From: Diphasiastrum complanatum
Taxonomy: Eukaryota; Streptophyta; Lycopodiopsida; Lycopodiales; Lycopodiaceae
Direction of reading: 5' to 3'
DNA: 64,000 nt
Assembly: GCA_029204225.1 (NCBI GenBank)
Contig: CM055098.1
Location: forward strand, 25,050,973-25,114,972
The notes under the pieces are model-generated. The model had not been told where the DNA came from. It did no database searches and saw nothing but the letters and a program-made list of their open reading frames with translations. Position numbers and translations under genes: made by a program. This document shows, piece by piece, positions 1 through 12,138 of this stretch (position 1 is its first letter; each line of letters starts with the position of its first letter).

Positions 1-360
1 ATTGGACTTACCACTAAAAAAGGACTCAAAACGATTATTAGTAATAAAATCCCCAAAAAGTGAAATGTACTACCAAAAGGTATAATAAAAAATGGGTTCT
101 TTTTATGTACCACCAGACCATGCTTTTAGCCAAGATGAAATCTCAACTTAGAGATAGGTTCATATTTGTCAATAAAGTCCTAAATAGTGTTTGTACTATT
201 TTTGGAAAGTAGTTAAGTGGATGAGGTTAGATTTGGACCCATTCTAATTGGCTAAATTTCATACATTGCATCTAGACTAGAATTTCTAGGCTATTTGATG
301 AAGTACCAAGAAGCTAACATTTAGGGCAAGTTTACGACAATTGGCCAAATGACATATTGG

Positions 361-671
361 AACAAATTTGGATGCACATCTAGAATTAGCTATAAGATAG
401 AAATAATCAATTTTAGCATGCTAGAATTGGATAAATCACTAAGATCTAATCATAAGAATGTACATTAAGGTAATGTCCTTGTCCATACAACAACACAACC
501 TACTGTTCGTCACACATGTGGAAGCAAGATCAATCACAAAATTGACATTCTACATACTAGAATTCAATATCTTGAGAATAATGAAAGAGATGGACACAAA
601 AATACAAAAGATAAATTCTCCACAATGAAAGAAACTTTGATCCTTATTTCTCCACGCTGGCACAACAAGAT
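361..671 (+). repeat. LTR-like block, inverted relative to its flanks
   Basis: The block begins near AAATTTGGATGCACATCTAG and ends near TCTCCACGCTGG. It matches 57298-57602 directly, and its first ~100 bases match 60202-60293, which lies beside a copia primer-binding site. It is therefore probably an internal part of a copia LTR. The flanks of this block are inverted relative to the right arm while the block is not, which implies a local inversion in one copy. The junction GATCAACAAGATCTTGACCAAATTTGG is shared by the 57.3 and 60.2 kb copies, so the right-hand arrangement looks ancestral. Confidence 0.75.
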
Positions 672-1226
672 CTTGTTGATCCATTAAGTGTGTTTTGGAT
701 CTATATTTTTGTCAATCAAGTGATGATTATATCTTGTGGCAAGATTGAGATGGAGACATAGATTTTCTTGGTGGAGACATATCAAGGAAGGACAAAGATG
801 GAGGAGACATGCAAGCATTGGTTGATTATTCACATTTTTGTTTGTTTGATGTTAGTTTCCAGAGAGTTCAAAGTTGGAGGTATGAAAGAATCATTGCATT
901 TACATTCTATTTGGTTCTTCACGTTCTAGTTACATCTTGATATGTAGAATGTGAAAATTACAGATCCAAAATGCACTTAATGAATTTTTGATCTTGGGTC
1001 AATTTGATCAACACAACAAGAACTATTTAGAAGGTAGAAATTACCAATTTTAGCATGCTAGTCTTGCATAAATCACATTGGTCTGACCATGAACATAAAA
1101 ATACAGTAAGGTATTGTCCCTGTCCATACTACAGCAGTAGCCTACTGTCCTTCAAACAAATGGATTCAAGATCTACAAGAAAATCAACATTCTACACATA
1201 ACAAAAACAATTTTGAGTGTTCCTTT

Positions 1227-1437
1227 TTAGTAATTATAGCCTCCTAAGCAAATAGATAAGGCCTTAATTTCCATTATAATAGTGATGACAAATGGACTAT
1301 AACTTGAATGATATATACAAGTTTCACTATTTACAAAACTTTTCAAGTAATGGGCAAGCGAGATTCCTTTTGCCCAACAGTTGATCCTCGTGAAGTACTC
1401 CACATCTCATTGCAAATGAATCTATTTTGATGGTATT
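1227..1437 (-). pseudogene. GGHDI-family protein, second exon (copy in left arm)
   Basis: On the minus strand a T-rich tract ending TCTTTTGCAG is followed by an exon starting NTIKIDSFAMR. After a frame change it continues as AHYLKSFVNSETCIYHSS and ends CLGGYNY before a TAA at 1227-1229. It is the counterpart of the exon at 56521-56729; here the YLKSF..SETC part is in one frame, whereas the right copy has a frameshift there. No first exon is seen in this arm. The function is unknown. The conserved Cys, Tyr and Gly positions across four copies show that it was once a real protein. Confidence 0.7.
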
Positions 1438-1556
1438 CTGCAAAAGAATCCCAAGTGATATATTTAGATTGAAAAAAAAAAATGTAATCTCAAAATTTGA
1501 TCTTATGTAACTTAGAAAAATAATGCAATAACAAAAGCATTAAACCAATTTTGTAC

Positions 1557-2156
1557 ATTGGGTGCCCTACCCACTTCAAAGTCTATAGATTCATAAAGAC
1601 ACATCCAATTGACATGGAATCAATTGCACAAGTTCTTGGCTTTCCAACAAGCTATCAAGCACTAGATTTGGATCTACCTTGGAGAAACACCAACCATTCG
1701 AATTTTGCTAATATCACACATGCTTGAGTAGTACACTATCCATACAACACCTAGCATGGATCAAACCAATGTCTTTTTCATTTGGCCATTGAGGTTCAAC
1801 TACACCTTCAAAAACTAATTTTCAAGCCAAAAATCTCATCACACTTGATGCATGCAATTCATACCTTAGGTAAGATTTGATATCATGTGTACTTTTTACA
1901 CATGTGTGGACATCCCAAACAATGTGCATGATCTCCTAAGGTGTGTGTGATTGCACCTAGATCTAGCACTAACAAGATAGAATCAATGTAGCTTGACATT
2001 TATAAGGAAAGAGCACATAAAACCATGCATGAATCATTAACTATTCATCAAACACATTGAGAGAGAACTTGTGATGACAAGAAAAAATAAGCAAAAAAGG
2101 TGGCTTGCTCTCGGGTAGAGAAGGAAAGAGTACATGAACTCTCGAGTAGAGAGAGA
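1557..2156. other. No gene seen; part of an older inverted repeat
   Basis: AT-rich sequence without a supported ORF. From about 1860 it resembles the reverse complement of 5480-5720 (shared text around CACATGTGTGGACATCC and CTCTCGGGTAGAGA), so it belongs to an old inverted repeat, later hit by the solo LTR at 2157. Confidence 0.5.
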
Positions 2157-2792
2157 TGTGAAAGATTTCAACTAGTTCAGTCAAATTTGCTATATTTGTT
2201 TATTTGGCAATTGAGGCCATTTCACATCAGACTTAGAGTTTGACTTTTCAAAGTTATATTAGTCTAAAAACATTTAAATAAACACTTTTTGAAAGTGTGG
2301 AAAAGTGTAGTACACGAGTTTTGGTAGATTCAATTTGAATGTGGAGACATTTGAATCTAGTCCACATTAATGCTAGGTTTATTAATATGGAGGTAAACCA
2401 AACTCATTAATGAGTCATGGATCTGTTATATATAGCTATACACACGTGTGAGGAGAATAATTCTCTCTCTCTCATCTCATTTCATGCTTATACATGAGTT
2501 CTCTTTAATTCATTTATCCATTGGTGCACTATTTTGGTGCTATCTTGCAATTTTGTGTTTTGAATGCTCAATTTATGCTATATTCGGATCCACAAGTGTG
2601 AAATATAGTAGCTTACTAGAAACAACTTCATTTGATGTTTTGACTGATGTTTGATCAAGATCTATTAGATTTACATCTCATTCATAGAGTAGATGTTGAT
2701 TTTTCTACATTGGCAATGTTGGTGATTTGTAGTCTTTCTAACCAAAGATCAAAGGGATGATTTTGGATCTTAATGATCTGAAATTCTTCACA
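2157..2792 (+). mobile_element. Solo LTR with 5-bp target duplication AGAGA
   Basis: Begins TGTGAAAGATTTCAAC and ends AAATTCTTCACA, a TG...CA element of 636 bp. It is flanked by AGAGA on both sides (2152-2156 and 2793-2797). It is homologous to 39644-40211. It has a TATA-like TATATATAG near 2428 followed by CT-rich sequence, as in an LTR promoter. With no internal region or second LTR it is a solo LTR left by recombination. The short ORF inside it has no coding signature. Confidence 0.85.
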
Positions 2793-2797
2793 AGAGA

Positions 2798-3340
2798 ATG
2801 CGCAAAAACCCTCTAAGTGTAGAATCTCAAGATCTCTCCAAAAAAACTCAATGTAGAATCACTCTCTCTCACTCTCTAATAGTGACTCGAGCTCCAAGAG
2901 GTGTGACAATGATGCTCAATGATTGGACCTCTCTACAATCACCTCTTACTTTGATTGGACCACTTACATGTCACCTCTTACATTGATTGGACCATTTAGC
3001 TGCATCCTTTACTATGATTGGTCCATATTGACAAATAAGATTATGAGGTGTAATGTAACTAGCCCTCTATCATCAAGCCAAATGTAAGCAACCTACACTA
3101 TCATGATCTAATACAAGTCTAAAATTGGCCTAATCACTTAATTACAAGTGTACAATGAGCGGTTTTAATAGATGCCCCTAAACCTCAATATTATGGCCTA
3201 TTGACTATTCAAACTCATTGTAAATGAACTAAAGTGATTGTGACTACCCTCCACATGTGGGAACATGCTCAACACATGTGATATTTCACTATGAGCATAA
3301 AATTGCTTAATGAGCAAGCTAGATTTTGTCAAATCTTCAC
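2798..3340 (+). repeat. Left half of an old inverted repeat (pairs with about 4900-5480)
   Basis: Pieces such as GGAACATGCTCAACACATGTG near 3262 and TAAAATTGGCCTAATCAC near 3119 recur in reverse complement near 4955-4980 and 5105-5135. Similarity is patchy, so the pair is old. The ORF at 3310-3603 contains a short local duplication (CATGAACCTCATCTATGTAAGC, twice) and is not convincing as a gene. Confidence 0.55.
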
Positions 3341-4899
3341 ACTTTGGAGGATATGTAATAACTTCTTACATGTCATTTTTTTTAAATAACAATATATTCA
3401 ACTACATCTCTCAAATTGTGGCTTGTATTATCAACTCTTTATTGAATCGGAAGGTAGATATCAGTGCACATCAAAGTTTTCATGAACCTCATCTATGTAA
3501 GCTCTCTCAACATCAAAGTCTGCATGAACCTCATCTATGTAAGCTTATCTATGTAAGCTCACTCCACTTCTATCGGAAGTTTGGTCACAATGGCAGAAAT
3601 TAACAAGAGGTTTAGAAAAAACAAACATCATTGCTTTCCTTCTGATAGTTGTTTTTCATTGAGTGTATTTCTATTTTGCTCAATCTAGGCAAGGGCTTTT
3701 GGGCATATCACATCCCTAAGTTTATGTTTCTTTCGTTGCACTTCTTTGCGTGTTGTGAGTTTTAATAAGTTGAGGTAATAGAACACCTGCTAGCAGGTGA
3801 ATCTATTCTAGCAATAAAGCAACAAGTGGAAAGAAGAGATAGAATGCACTAAGAGAAGTAGATTGACAGTTGAAGTTTGTGTACAAGGCATTGAATTCTC
3901 ACACAATTACCCTTCTAGTGCTCTTTTATGGTTTCACAAGCCCTATATAAGTAACCCATGATAGTGTATGGTAATGGAAAACAAAAGTCTCATAGTTTTT
4001 AGTATGCTTTTGACTTGGTAAGTGTTGTGTTTCTCTTTGACATTTTTACCTATATGATATGATGCCAAACATGTTCTATGATGTAATGATTAGAAATCTT
4101 CAAGCATTTGAGAATTCAAGCAAGGTCATAACTAGTAAAAACTATGGGAAGAGATTCTTGTTGAAGGTCAGTGAAATGTTACAAGATCACCAACAACCTA
4201 TAGTGAGCATAATTGCTCTTTGGCCCATGTGCTAGAAATTTGGTTCTACAATATAATAGCAATCAAACTAATGGCATGCATTTAATTGGTTGAAAGCCTA
4301 ATGAGCTTGATGGAAAGTGAACATGTAGGCCCTTTCAATCTCAGCAACCCTGGTGAATTCATGATGTTAGAGCTTGCAAAGGTGGGTGAAAATTATGCCA
4401 TGTTTGATGGTTTTATCTTGGTCTTTTTATATTTGTTTGTAATACATCTGCTATGTATAATTGAATCTACAAACCTATGCATAAGCCATCTTCTATACTA
4501 ATTTAAAGTTCTCCTATACTAATGTGAACGATTCTATGTGTTGGTAGGAAGGACACCATAGATCTTAAAGCAAGGATAGAGTTCCATAAAAACACTGAAG
4601 ATGGTCCACATGTGACAAACCTAGATATATCAAAGGCATAAGTCTTTCTTGGATGGGAACCTAAAGCTCCTTTAAGAGACAACCTACCCCTCATGGTGGA
4701 GGATTTTCAATATTTTGGTGACCATTGTAGTTCACCTTTGGATGACGATAATTGATTGACTATTTTCTGTAACAAACCTCAAGCAAAATTTTGAGATATG
4801 GGTAAAATCTTCAATATATCCAATTGTCATCATCAAATAAACTAAGTTCGCATGATACACTGGATGAGCAATCGACCAATCATGAAGATTGTGAAAAAC
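3341..4899. other. No gene supported
   Basis: AT-rich, stop-rich DNA between the two halves of the old inverted repeat. The ORFs at 4286-4501 and 4503-4694 show no recognisable motif and no related copy in the window. Nothing regulatory could be defended. Confidence 0.5.
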
Positions 4900-5720
4900 T
4901 GTCAAAAATCTATCTTGGTTATTTTATGATTTTATGTTTGTGAGTACATTTCACATGTGTGGAGCATGTTCTGACATGTGTAAAATAGTTAGAAATAATC
5001 TATAATGTTGACTTTAGGGGTATCATGAAGATTGCTAGTCAAGCACCTTGGTGTCACTAGGTGATATGGCCAATTTTGGCTTTAGAGGTCATATGGTCAA
5101 GTACACATGTTTTGTCATGATTAGGCCAAAATTCAATTGTGATGTAACTCAAGCTAGTTATTTTGCTTACACATGTCAAGTTTAGGTTTGATGAGTGATG
5201 CACCCTATGTGGTGGAAAAAGTCAAAGGGTCCAATCATAAGAGAGAGATGTGTTGGAAGGGTCCAATGAAAAGTGAGGGATGTTGCATCGCACATCCAAT
5301 AGGATTAGAGAGGCTATGATTAAGGGTCCAATATGAATCAAGCATGGATCTCCATGAGTTTCTATATGTACTTTGATTACCTTCATTAATGTATGAGAGA
5401 TATATGAATTTTTGAGTCAATTTGGAGATTTGACAATTTTGCTTGTATTGCCTTCTCTCTCTAGAGGAGCCCAAAAGTGGTATTTTCTCTCTCTACCCGA
5501 GGAGAGCAGCTTTTTGGGACTTGATTAATTTCATGAAGTCTTCCATACGTGTGAAACACCATTTGGTAAAGAATGAATGCATGTGAATGGCCTTTTGCCT
5601 TTGATCTTGTCATTGATCTTGGATTTCAATCAATAGGTTATCTATAGTGCATGAGCCAAGCTTAGGAGATTAATTTCACACGTAGGACATTCCTACATGT
5701 GTGAATTTTTGCAAAGATCA
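4900..5720 (-). repeat. Right half of an old inverted repeat with CACACGTGTG-type motifs
   Basis: Reverse-complement partner of about 1860-3340 (minus the solo LTR). It carries several near-palindromes of the CACATGTGTG or CACACGTG type (for example near 4957, 5546, 5675 and 5697), the same motif found inside the copia-type LTRs at 20.3, 24.6 and 55.0 kb. It is probably a decayed LTR or internal sequence of that superfamily; no coding domain is left. Confidence 0.5.
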
Positions 5721-6560
5721 AGATGAAAAGCTAACAAATCAATCTTTTAACTTTCACGTTTATCCTAAATATCAATTCTTATTCTGACTTCAATATTAGA
5801 TAAGTACTTAGAGATGGAATAATTTTCCAATTATCTATCTCTGCACTAAAGTACTTTATCGACCTTTAAACGTACTCTAAGCGATATATTTTTCTAATGG
5901 ATCTGATTCTCTCCAATCTAGTAACATCACCTTCATGTAACCTCAATTTACATGAATCACTGGGTGAAATGTCACCTTACATTAGAAATCAATGTTTAAA
6001 AGTTAAAGATCCAAAGAATTATAGTCCAAGACTATCCACAAATTATTGTCATAAATGCTTCTTGGTACAAATACACTTAGATTTATAAAAAATTAAGGTA
6101 TTCTAATTCATCCTACCAAAATCTCTTAGGAGATCCATCAAGATAAAAATGACTTTAATTCGGTCTTGAGTAACCCAATGCTCATATTCCTAGCATCATA
6201 TGCAAGAAAATAGCAACCTTCAATCTTGATAGACTTGTCTGTCTTCTAATTAACCGGAGATTTAAGCTAAAAATAGTACACAAGCATTCCTTGACTACAA
6301 TCTGCAAAAGGATTGCACCCACTAAAATAAACAAATTCCTCATAAGTAAATAAATTACTTAATGAAAATGCCTATGAGATTTACACAATCTCACGTATGC
6401 ACTAAAATAAAAAAATTTAGATTGACTGATCTAGATTCTTAACTCTCTTAATTGATCAATAATTACTCAATATCTTAATAATCATCACATTCCCTTATAT
6501 TAATTTTCTAATGTGTATTAAATATCAATTTATAATTCTTCAATCATAACATTTACCAGT
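5721..6560. other. No gene seen
   Basis: AT-rich sequence without a supported ORF or repeat partner. The short ORF 5897-6088 has no recognisable features. Confidence 0.5.
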
Positions 6561-6701
6561 GAATCAATAGTAGTGAAATGGGATAGACAGCAAAGTGGAA
6601 GAGGCTGAGAGTGGAGGTACCAAGCACAACAACTTCTTCTCCCTCCTTTTCTCTTCACCTTCTCACCAAAAGCTCTGTGCACACAAGTTTCTCTTTACAA
6701 G

Positions 6702-6785
<84 letters not shown>

Positions 6786-7288
6786 AGAAGATGACAATGA
6801 GAATGAGAATGTTGTCCCAGACCCCTCCCATACATAGGGGCTCAATCAGGCTGGAGGTGCACCCCTTCAAGAAATGGGACACCTCCTTATGACTTTTTCA
6901 AAAATCACCTCTAAAAATAGAGCACTGCCCAAATTCATTTTTTAGCACCTAACTTGGCCTCAACTTGCAATTTCAAAGTCAAGTTGGGTCCTATTTACAA
7001 TTTCAAATTTTATGGGCTCAGGCCAAGTTTTTAATTACTAGTATTGTATTACGAAAATACTTGGCACCTCCTAGTCCCGACAAACCCGGAAACTAGGGGC
7101 ATAGGCCGCATAAATGAAATTTTCATACAACTTAAATTAACAAATGAACAGTATTTTAATAGCAGTGCAACCGGCCATAATGGGCCATTTACACATCGTT
7201 TTTTAACAGTTCCTCGTCAGTGTAATAGCGCACGACGACGATTTTCCATCAAAAATAACTTGAAAAAGAGGTCTTTTTCCCCGCAAAC
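6561..7288 (+). mobile_element. Gypsy-unit LTR-end fragment, ending CCCCGCAAACA
   Basis: Matches 45537-46241 and 19257-19797, the later part of the ~1.3-kb segment that behaves like an LTR in the tandem gypsy-related units. It stops exactly at CCCCGCAAACA, the point where the 46.2-kb copy is followed by the primer-site-like TGGCGACC. Two independent copies ending at the same base support this as a true LTR end. It contains a (TC)n tract. The reading frames over it are microsatellite artefacts. Confidence 0.8.
6704..6783. repeat. (TC)n microsatellite
   Basis: About 40 uninterrupted CT units inside the gypsy-derived fragment. The same position holds shorter CT tracts in the copies at 19412-19426 and 45680-45723, so it has expanded after duplication. 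Confidence 0.95.
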
Positions 7289-9213
7289 AATATGTATTTT
7301 AGTGCCCAATACCTTTGAATGATGCCTACTGAATGCAGATTTCCAATTGTGTCTTGATAGAAAGACACAATGTCAAAAATATGTGAATTTATCAAAGTGG
7401 TAGTGGAATTGAAGCTTGTCCAAGATCTATAGCGTGACAATCAACTAGCAAATATGATGAAGACAAATTGTAATTGCATAACAATAAAAATTGTAATCAA
7501 TGATATAAGACAAATCCTTTAATACTCAGACTAAGCAAAATGACCTATGAAAAGATTAGAGTATACAAAATGAAGGAGGTATTTTCTCTATGCACTAATC
7601 CTATCTTTATTACTTGTAAACTCATAGTTGAGTATTGATAAATGATTAACTATTGCTACCTAACCCATCCTATATTAGATAAGTGCATGGTAGATGGTTG
7701 TCAACTTTGCGTGGAATAAACTACAGTTTTTGGGTCAAAATGGGATCGTGACTTGGGTCAAAATAGACATAGGGATGCAGGGTCAAAACAGACATAGGAT
7801 CGAAAATAAGTGGGACAATTTTTTTATTTCAACCCTAGGGATTGAAATAGACTCCAACTCTTTGCCTTATTGATCCAAGCCAATTGCAAGGATCGACATG
7901 GATTTCGATTCTAAGGGTTGAAATAAATTTCAATCCAAATTGTGAAAAATTTAAGTACTTTCTGTAGACTATGTAAAATCTTGAGTATTTATATAGACTT
8001 TACAGGTCTTCATTATAAGAATGAATCACAAGGGAGTTCCAACACAACATAGCAAACGAGACTAAAGATACGACATTTGTTATGTTCAACATAACAATAT
8101 AGAATCTAAAATGCATCTTGTTATATTGAAAATGGTAAAAGAAATAGAACAATGTAATGATTGTTATGCTCAACACAAGAAAATAAAAATTAGATTACGA
8201 TTTGCTATGTTGAGCATACCATAATAGTCTACTAATTTCTATTTTCCAAATTTCTTTTTTCTCTAATGATGACAAATAGCATATGTTTGAGCATATGCAG
8301 TGTGTTATGTTTGTTTGGTCAACCTATAATTTTTTTTTAACACCGACTTGTCCCCAGAACAAAGTTCTCCTCCTTTGTCTTCCATGCAACCATGTCGGCT
8401 ATGTTTCCTATGATGAACTCAACATCTATGACCATCACTTGATATCCCACCTACCGTGGCTACCATGATTGTATTGACAACTACCTTCCAGAACCATCAT
8501 TCCGGCACCATGATATTTCTTAGCTATGAAGGATTTGTTGTTAGTTTTATTATCCCAAAATCCCATACTTACTCGGCACTCTCTGATTATGCTCAATAGC
8601 CACTAAAGGTTTCAAGGGCTTATAAAATTGCAAAATTTATGTACTTTGTGAGCACCTACCAAAATGCAGTTGTGGCGTGGATTAACAGATAGAAATATAT
8701 GTGCATCTTTCCAAGAACGACAAATACAGATCGTAGTAGTGACTAGGGGAAGGGAAAGGTAGTCCATTAATGCCTACTCAACAATTTTGCAGTTGCCATG
8801 CTCGTACCTGATCACTCTCCAACTATGGGACTTGAATCAACAGCACCTATTCAACCTCTTCCACGCCCTGGACCTCTTTCTCCTACACCACAAAAGAGGC
8901 AACATGTGAAGAAGAACTCGAAAGTTTTGCACATTGGGATAATTTTTATGAACTGCTTAAGGCATCCTGAGCTCAAGAAGAATGAAAGAAATTTATTGGG
9001 TGTGAATGCAGTGATGACATTCACAAAATTTGCTTAGCAGCTCCTTCTGAAGAAGATGGATCTCAGCCCCTCCCCCGCCTTTCTGAATAAGTGAGCTATG
9101 GAAACCTGCTGGAAGAGCCAGAAAATGTAATGCGCTCCAAGCGCCCCAATCCACGAAACATGCCAACAATGAATTATCCCACACAATGTACACTCGGACA
9201 ATGTCACAGCAGC
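7289..9213. other. No gene supported; small palindromes near 8.1 kb
   Basis: Mostly AT-rich. Near 8077 there is an almost perfect palindrome (TTGTTATGTT, C, AACATAACAA), and related ATGCTCAACA / ATGTTGAGCA pieces follow to 8220. The ORF 8798-9037 begins MLVPDHSPTMGLES and is Pro-rich at its start; it has no related copy here, so I do not call a gene. Confidence 0.5.
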
Positions 9214-9590
9214 CCGATGTTGCTTATACAATGTATAGTTGACAATGTGGTTTCTTGTGCTAATACATTTCGAAAAAAAAAGAACAGGAAAGGGGGCCAC
9301 CCTAAACCAGAAAACAACAAATGTAGGCCATGGGTTTTTGTTTTTTGTATGCGTATGAAAGCACCATGTGTCATCTGGGGCTTTTTATATTGTTCATGTA
9401 GCAATGTATTTTAACTACGCCTCCTTTTTATGGGCTTGACGTTGGGTTTTGTTGCTTATACAACATATGATTGACAATGTGGTATCTTGTGCCTTTACAT
9501 TTCAAAAGCAAAAACAATAACCAGCAAAGGGGACAACCCTAAACCAAAAAACAACAAATGTAGGCCATGGGTTTTTGTTTTTCAAAATGA
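9214..9590 (+). repeat. Direct tandem duplication, period about 233 bp
   Basis: The segment from TTGCTTATACAATGTATAG to CCATGGGTTTTTGTTTTT (9219-9345) recurs at about 9450-9580 with small changes. Both copies include AACAACAAATGTAGGCCATGG. The overlapping ORFs on both strands are by-products of this duplication. Confidence 0.75.
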
Positions 9591-11636
9591 CAAATGTAAT
9601 TGCATATAAACATGCACATGCAACTTGACACAGTGCACACAACACATGCATACATATAGTTCACATCTAGACTTTTTCATTAGTGTTGCCAATGTGAATA
9701 TCTCATGGACACAATTATAGAACGTCTACACCCGATTCCACCAACACAATATAAAAAAGCATGATACTATTTAGCTATCAATCTACACTCATGTTGCAAG
9801 TACAATAGTTTGAAACCAACTATCATGAAATCATGTAGCAGTAAGGGGATCAATTATCAACCCTAAACCCTAAGTCATCATAGAAGAAGAGATATGCTAA
9901 GCCATCATAGTATATTTTATCATTCTGCTTGCTTTGTTACTCAGTTTCAAAAATCTTTGTGTCCACAATAATTTTTTGACAACTTGGAGTCCAAGCAGAT
10001 GTTTTGAATGAGATCCAACTGTAGTGCATTTTTCTGGTCAAAATTTTAAAATTTCAGCAACTACAATCATTAATGCTGATTTTCTAGAAAAAAATGTGCT
10101 AGATGTATCTCATATGCGCAAAATCTGCTATTATGCCACTTTTTACTAATGTACGAATGTAGCTATGTTAAAGAGTAGCTATAAAATTCTATGGCAGGTT
10201 CAAATGTATCAAGTCGTCAAATGACAGTTATATCAAAAGAATTAGAGCTATTTTTAAGACTTTACTATTTTTAATAAGTTTGTTACATAGCAATACTTAT
10301 AAGTGACTCTGATGGACAAAAATATCTATAGTTGTTAATGGCCATTATTTGCCATGTTGTAATTGATCGATGTATCTTATTTATATCATGATTAATAAAA
10401 GATGCCCAGGTACCTTTAAGGCACTGACTTAAGTTTCAAGGAAAGGTCTAAAGGCTAAGGGTCCTACAAACAACAATCAAAGTTCAGTTCAAGACGAAAA
10501 CAACCAATCAGCGAAAATACAACAATTAAATCAATGATCATCACAAATAATACTCTTATGAAGGTTAAGGAATGTCCTAAGGTCAATGGTCATGAAGACA
10601 AAAGGACGTTCAGTCGCAGTTTCTAATGATGAGCAGTTCATCATTCAAAATGTCTAAGTAAAGAACAGGAAAGAAATTGGCAGTTCAAAATCGCCAATTT
10701 AAAGTACTATGTCGATTCTCGAATTGGAATTGATGAGCTAATAATGAAATTCTTTATTGCATTGGAAAACATGATGATCAGACGATTTGCGGTGGCGAGG
10801 ATTATATTGCCTTTATGAAGTTTCAATTGAGAAGCAATTGCTGATTGCTCACAGAAGATTATTTGAGTTCCAATTGGGAGCAATAGTTGAGAATGAAAAG
10901 CACTAAGTCATGGTATGTGAAAATAAAATGGATGTCAGCTAGATTGATGAAGACATCACCCATATACCTACATTTTGGGAGCAATTCAAAGTAGCAAATG
11001 AAAATGGTTCTTGAGGCCAAAATAGTTTATAAAAGAGTTGTGTCAATATGAAGACTAAGAAGACAATTATGAATGCATTTTGCATTTCAATAAAGGGTGG
11101 TTATGAAGAAGAGACACTTCGAATGGTATGGCCGGTGGAGCAGTTTGCACTATGGCCTATTCGATGATTCGGAAAACAATCACTTTGCTATGGACACATG
11201 TCCAATGGATATGAAAAGTTTTATGATAATTGGTAGAATTGAATTCAATGGATCGGATTCAAGGGAGAAGGAAAGATTGTGGTGTTTTGAAGAGGACGGC
11301 CTTTCAAACTGTTTTCTCCCACGCAAGGAGAAGGGGGAGGAGGCATTCCGAGGAGAGTTCATTCGTTCGAGTGGAGAGAGGAGTTTCTTGTTTTCTTGGT
11401 TATGAGCAGAGATCATATTTAGTGTTCTGGTGATGAAGAAAGACATGGAGTCTTCTGATGCATTCTGTCTCTCATTTGTGATGAATAGTACAACGATTCT
11501 GGAAGAACATTGTGGATGATTCCATGGTCATTAAAGACTGGCGTTAAATACTGGTGCTATCTACATATTTATTGATCTTTGAAATATGATCATGTAAAGA
11601 AGAAGCATTTCTCAAACTCTCTCTCTCTCTCATGAG
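9591..11636. other. No gene supported
   Basis: AT-rich DNA. The ORF 11097-11405 (102 codons) overlaps one on the other strand and shows no family feature. No repeat partner in the window. Confidence 0.5.
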
Positions 11637-11772
11637 GCTCTGTCTGTGCCCTTGCCTACTGAAATTGCTGGTCAGGCTTTATCCTCTGTCTGAAATCGCT
11701 GATCACACTTAATCTCTGTCTGAAATCACTGGTCAGGCTTTATCCTCTGTCTGAAATCGTTGGTCAGAACTT
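11637..11772 (+). repeat. Minisatellite, about 35-bp unit, 3-4 copies
   Basis: Repeats of the type ATCCTCTGTCTGAAATCGCT followed by GGTCAGGCTTT, degenerate at both ends. It is followed by CT-rich low-complexity DNA up to about 12120. Confidence 0.75.
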
Positions 11773-12138
11773 CACTTCTCTTCCTAGTTGCGATGGACAG
11801 ACTTTTATATCCCTCTCATACAGCTTATCTCTCTTCCTATCTCAGACAATCGATGTTCTACATCTCTCTCTTCCTAAAATACATGCTAAACATCCCCCTC
11901 TCCACCTGTAAATCATCTTTCTCTCTCCCTCTTTGTTCGCTCTCTCTCTCTTTCTCTCTCTCCCCCCCTACAGCCGCATATCTACCCCCCCCCCCTCTCT
12001 CTCTCTCCCTCATGGCCAGTTCTACCATCTCTCCCTCATCCGACTTCTCTATGTCTGTCGCTATCTCCTCTCTTCCTCGACCGATCTCCCTCTGTTTCTT
12101 TATATGTCTCCTTTCTTCCTTCAACGACCCCCTCCTTC
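11773..12138. repeat. CT-rich low-complexity tract
   Basis: Pyrimidine-rich, with runs of C (about 11984-11993) and CTCTCT blocks. ORFs on either strand here are compositional: Ser/Leu/Pro on plus, Arg/Glu/Gly on minus. It lies immediately downstream of the decayed GGHDI-family gene and may have replaced its 3' exons. Confidence 0.7.

Larger units (their letters stand above)
1..1556 (-). repeat. Left arm of a 56-kb-spaced inverted repeat
   Basis: Reads, on the minus strand, the same sequence as 56402-57997 on the plus strand, with scattered substitutions. Shared landmarks include the intron and exon of a GGHDI-family gene copy, an LTR-like block (about 945-1215), and the terminal stretch ending in TTTTGAGTCC-type sequence. 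The arm continues past base 1, so the left end of the window is not the end of the repeat. Bases 361-671 break the symmetry: they run in the same direction as 57298-57602 instead of the opposite direction. Confidence 0.85.

Noticed and set aside
8798-9414. Overlapping ORFs of 79-107 codons as genes
   Set aside because: They overlap on both strands, lie over a tandem duplication and carry no family motif.
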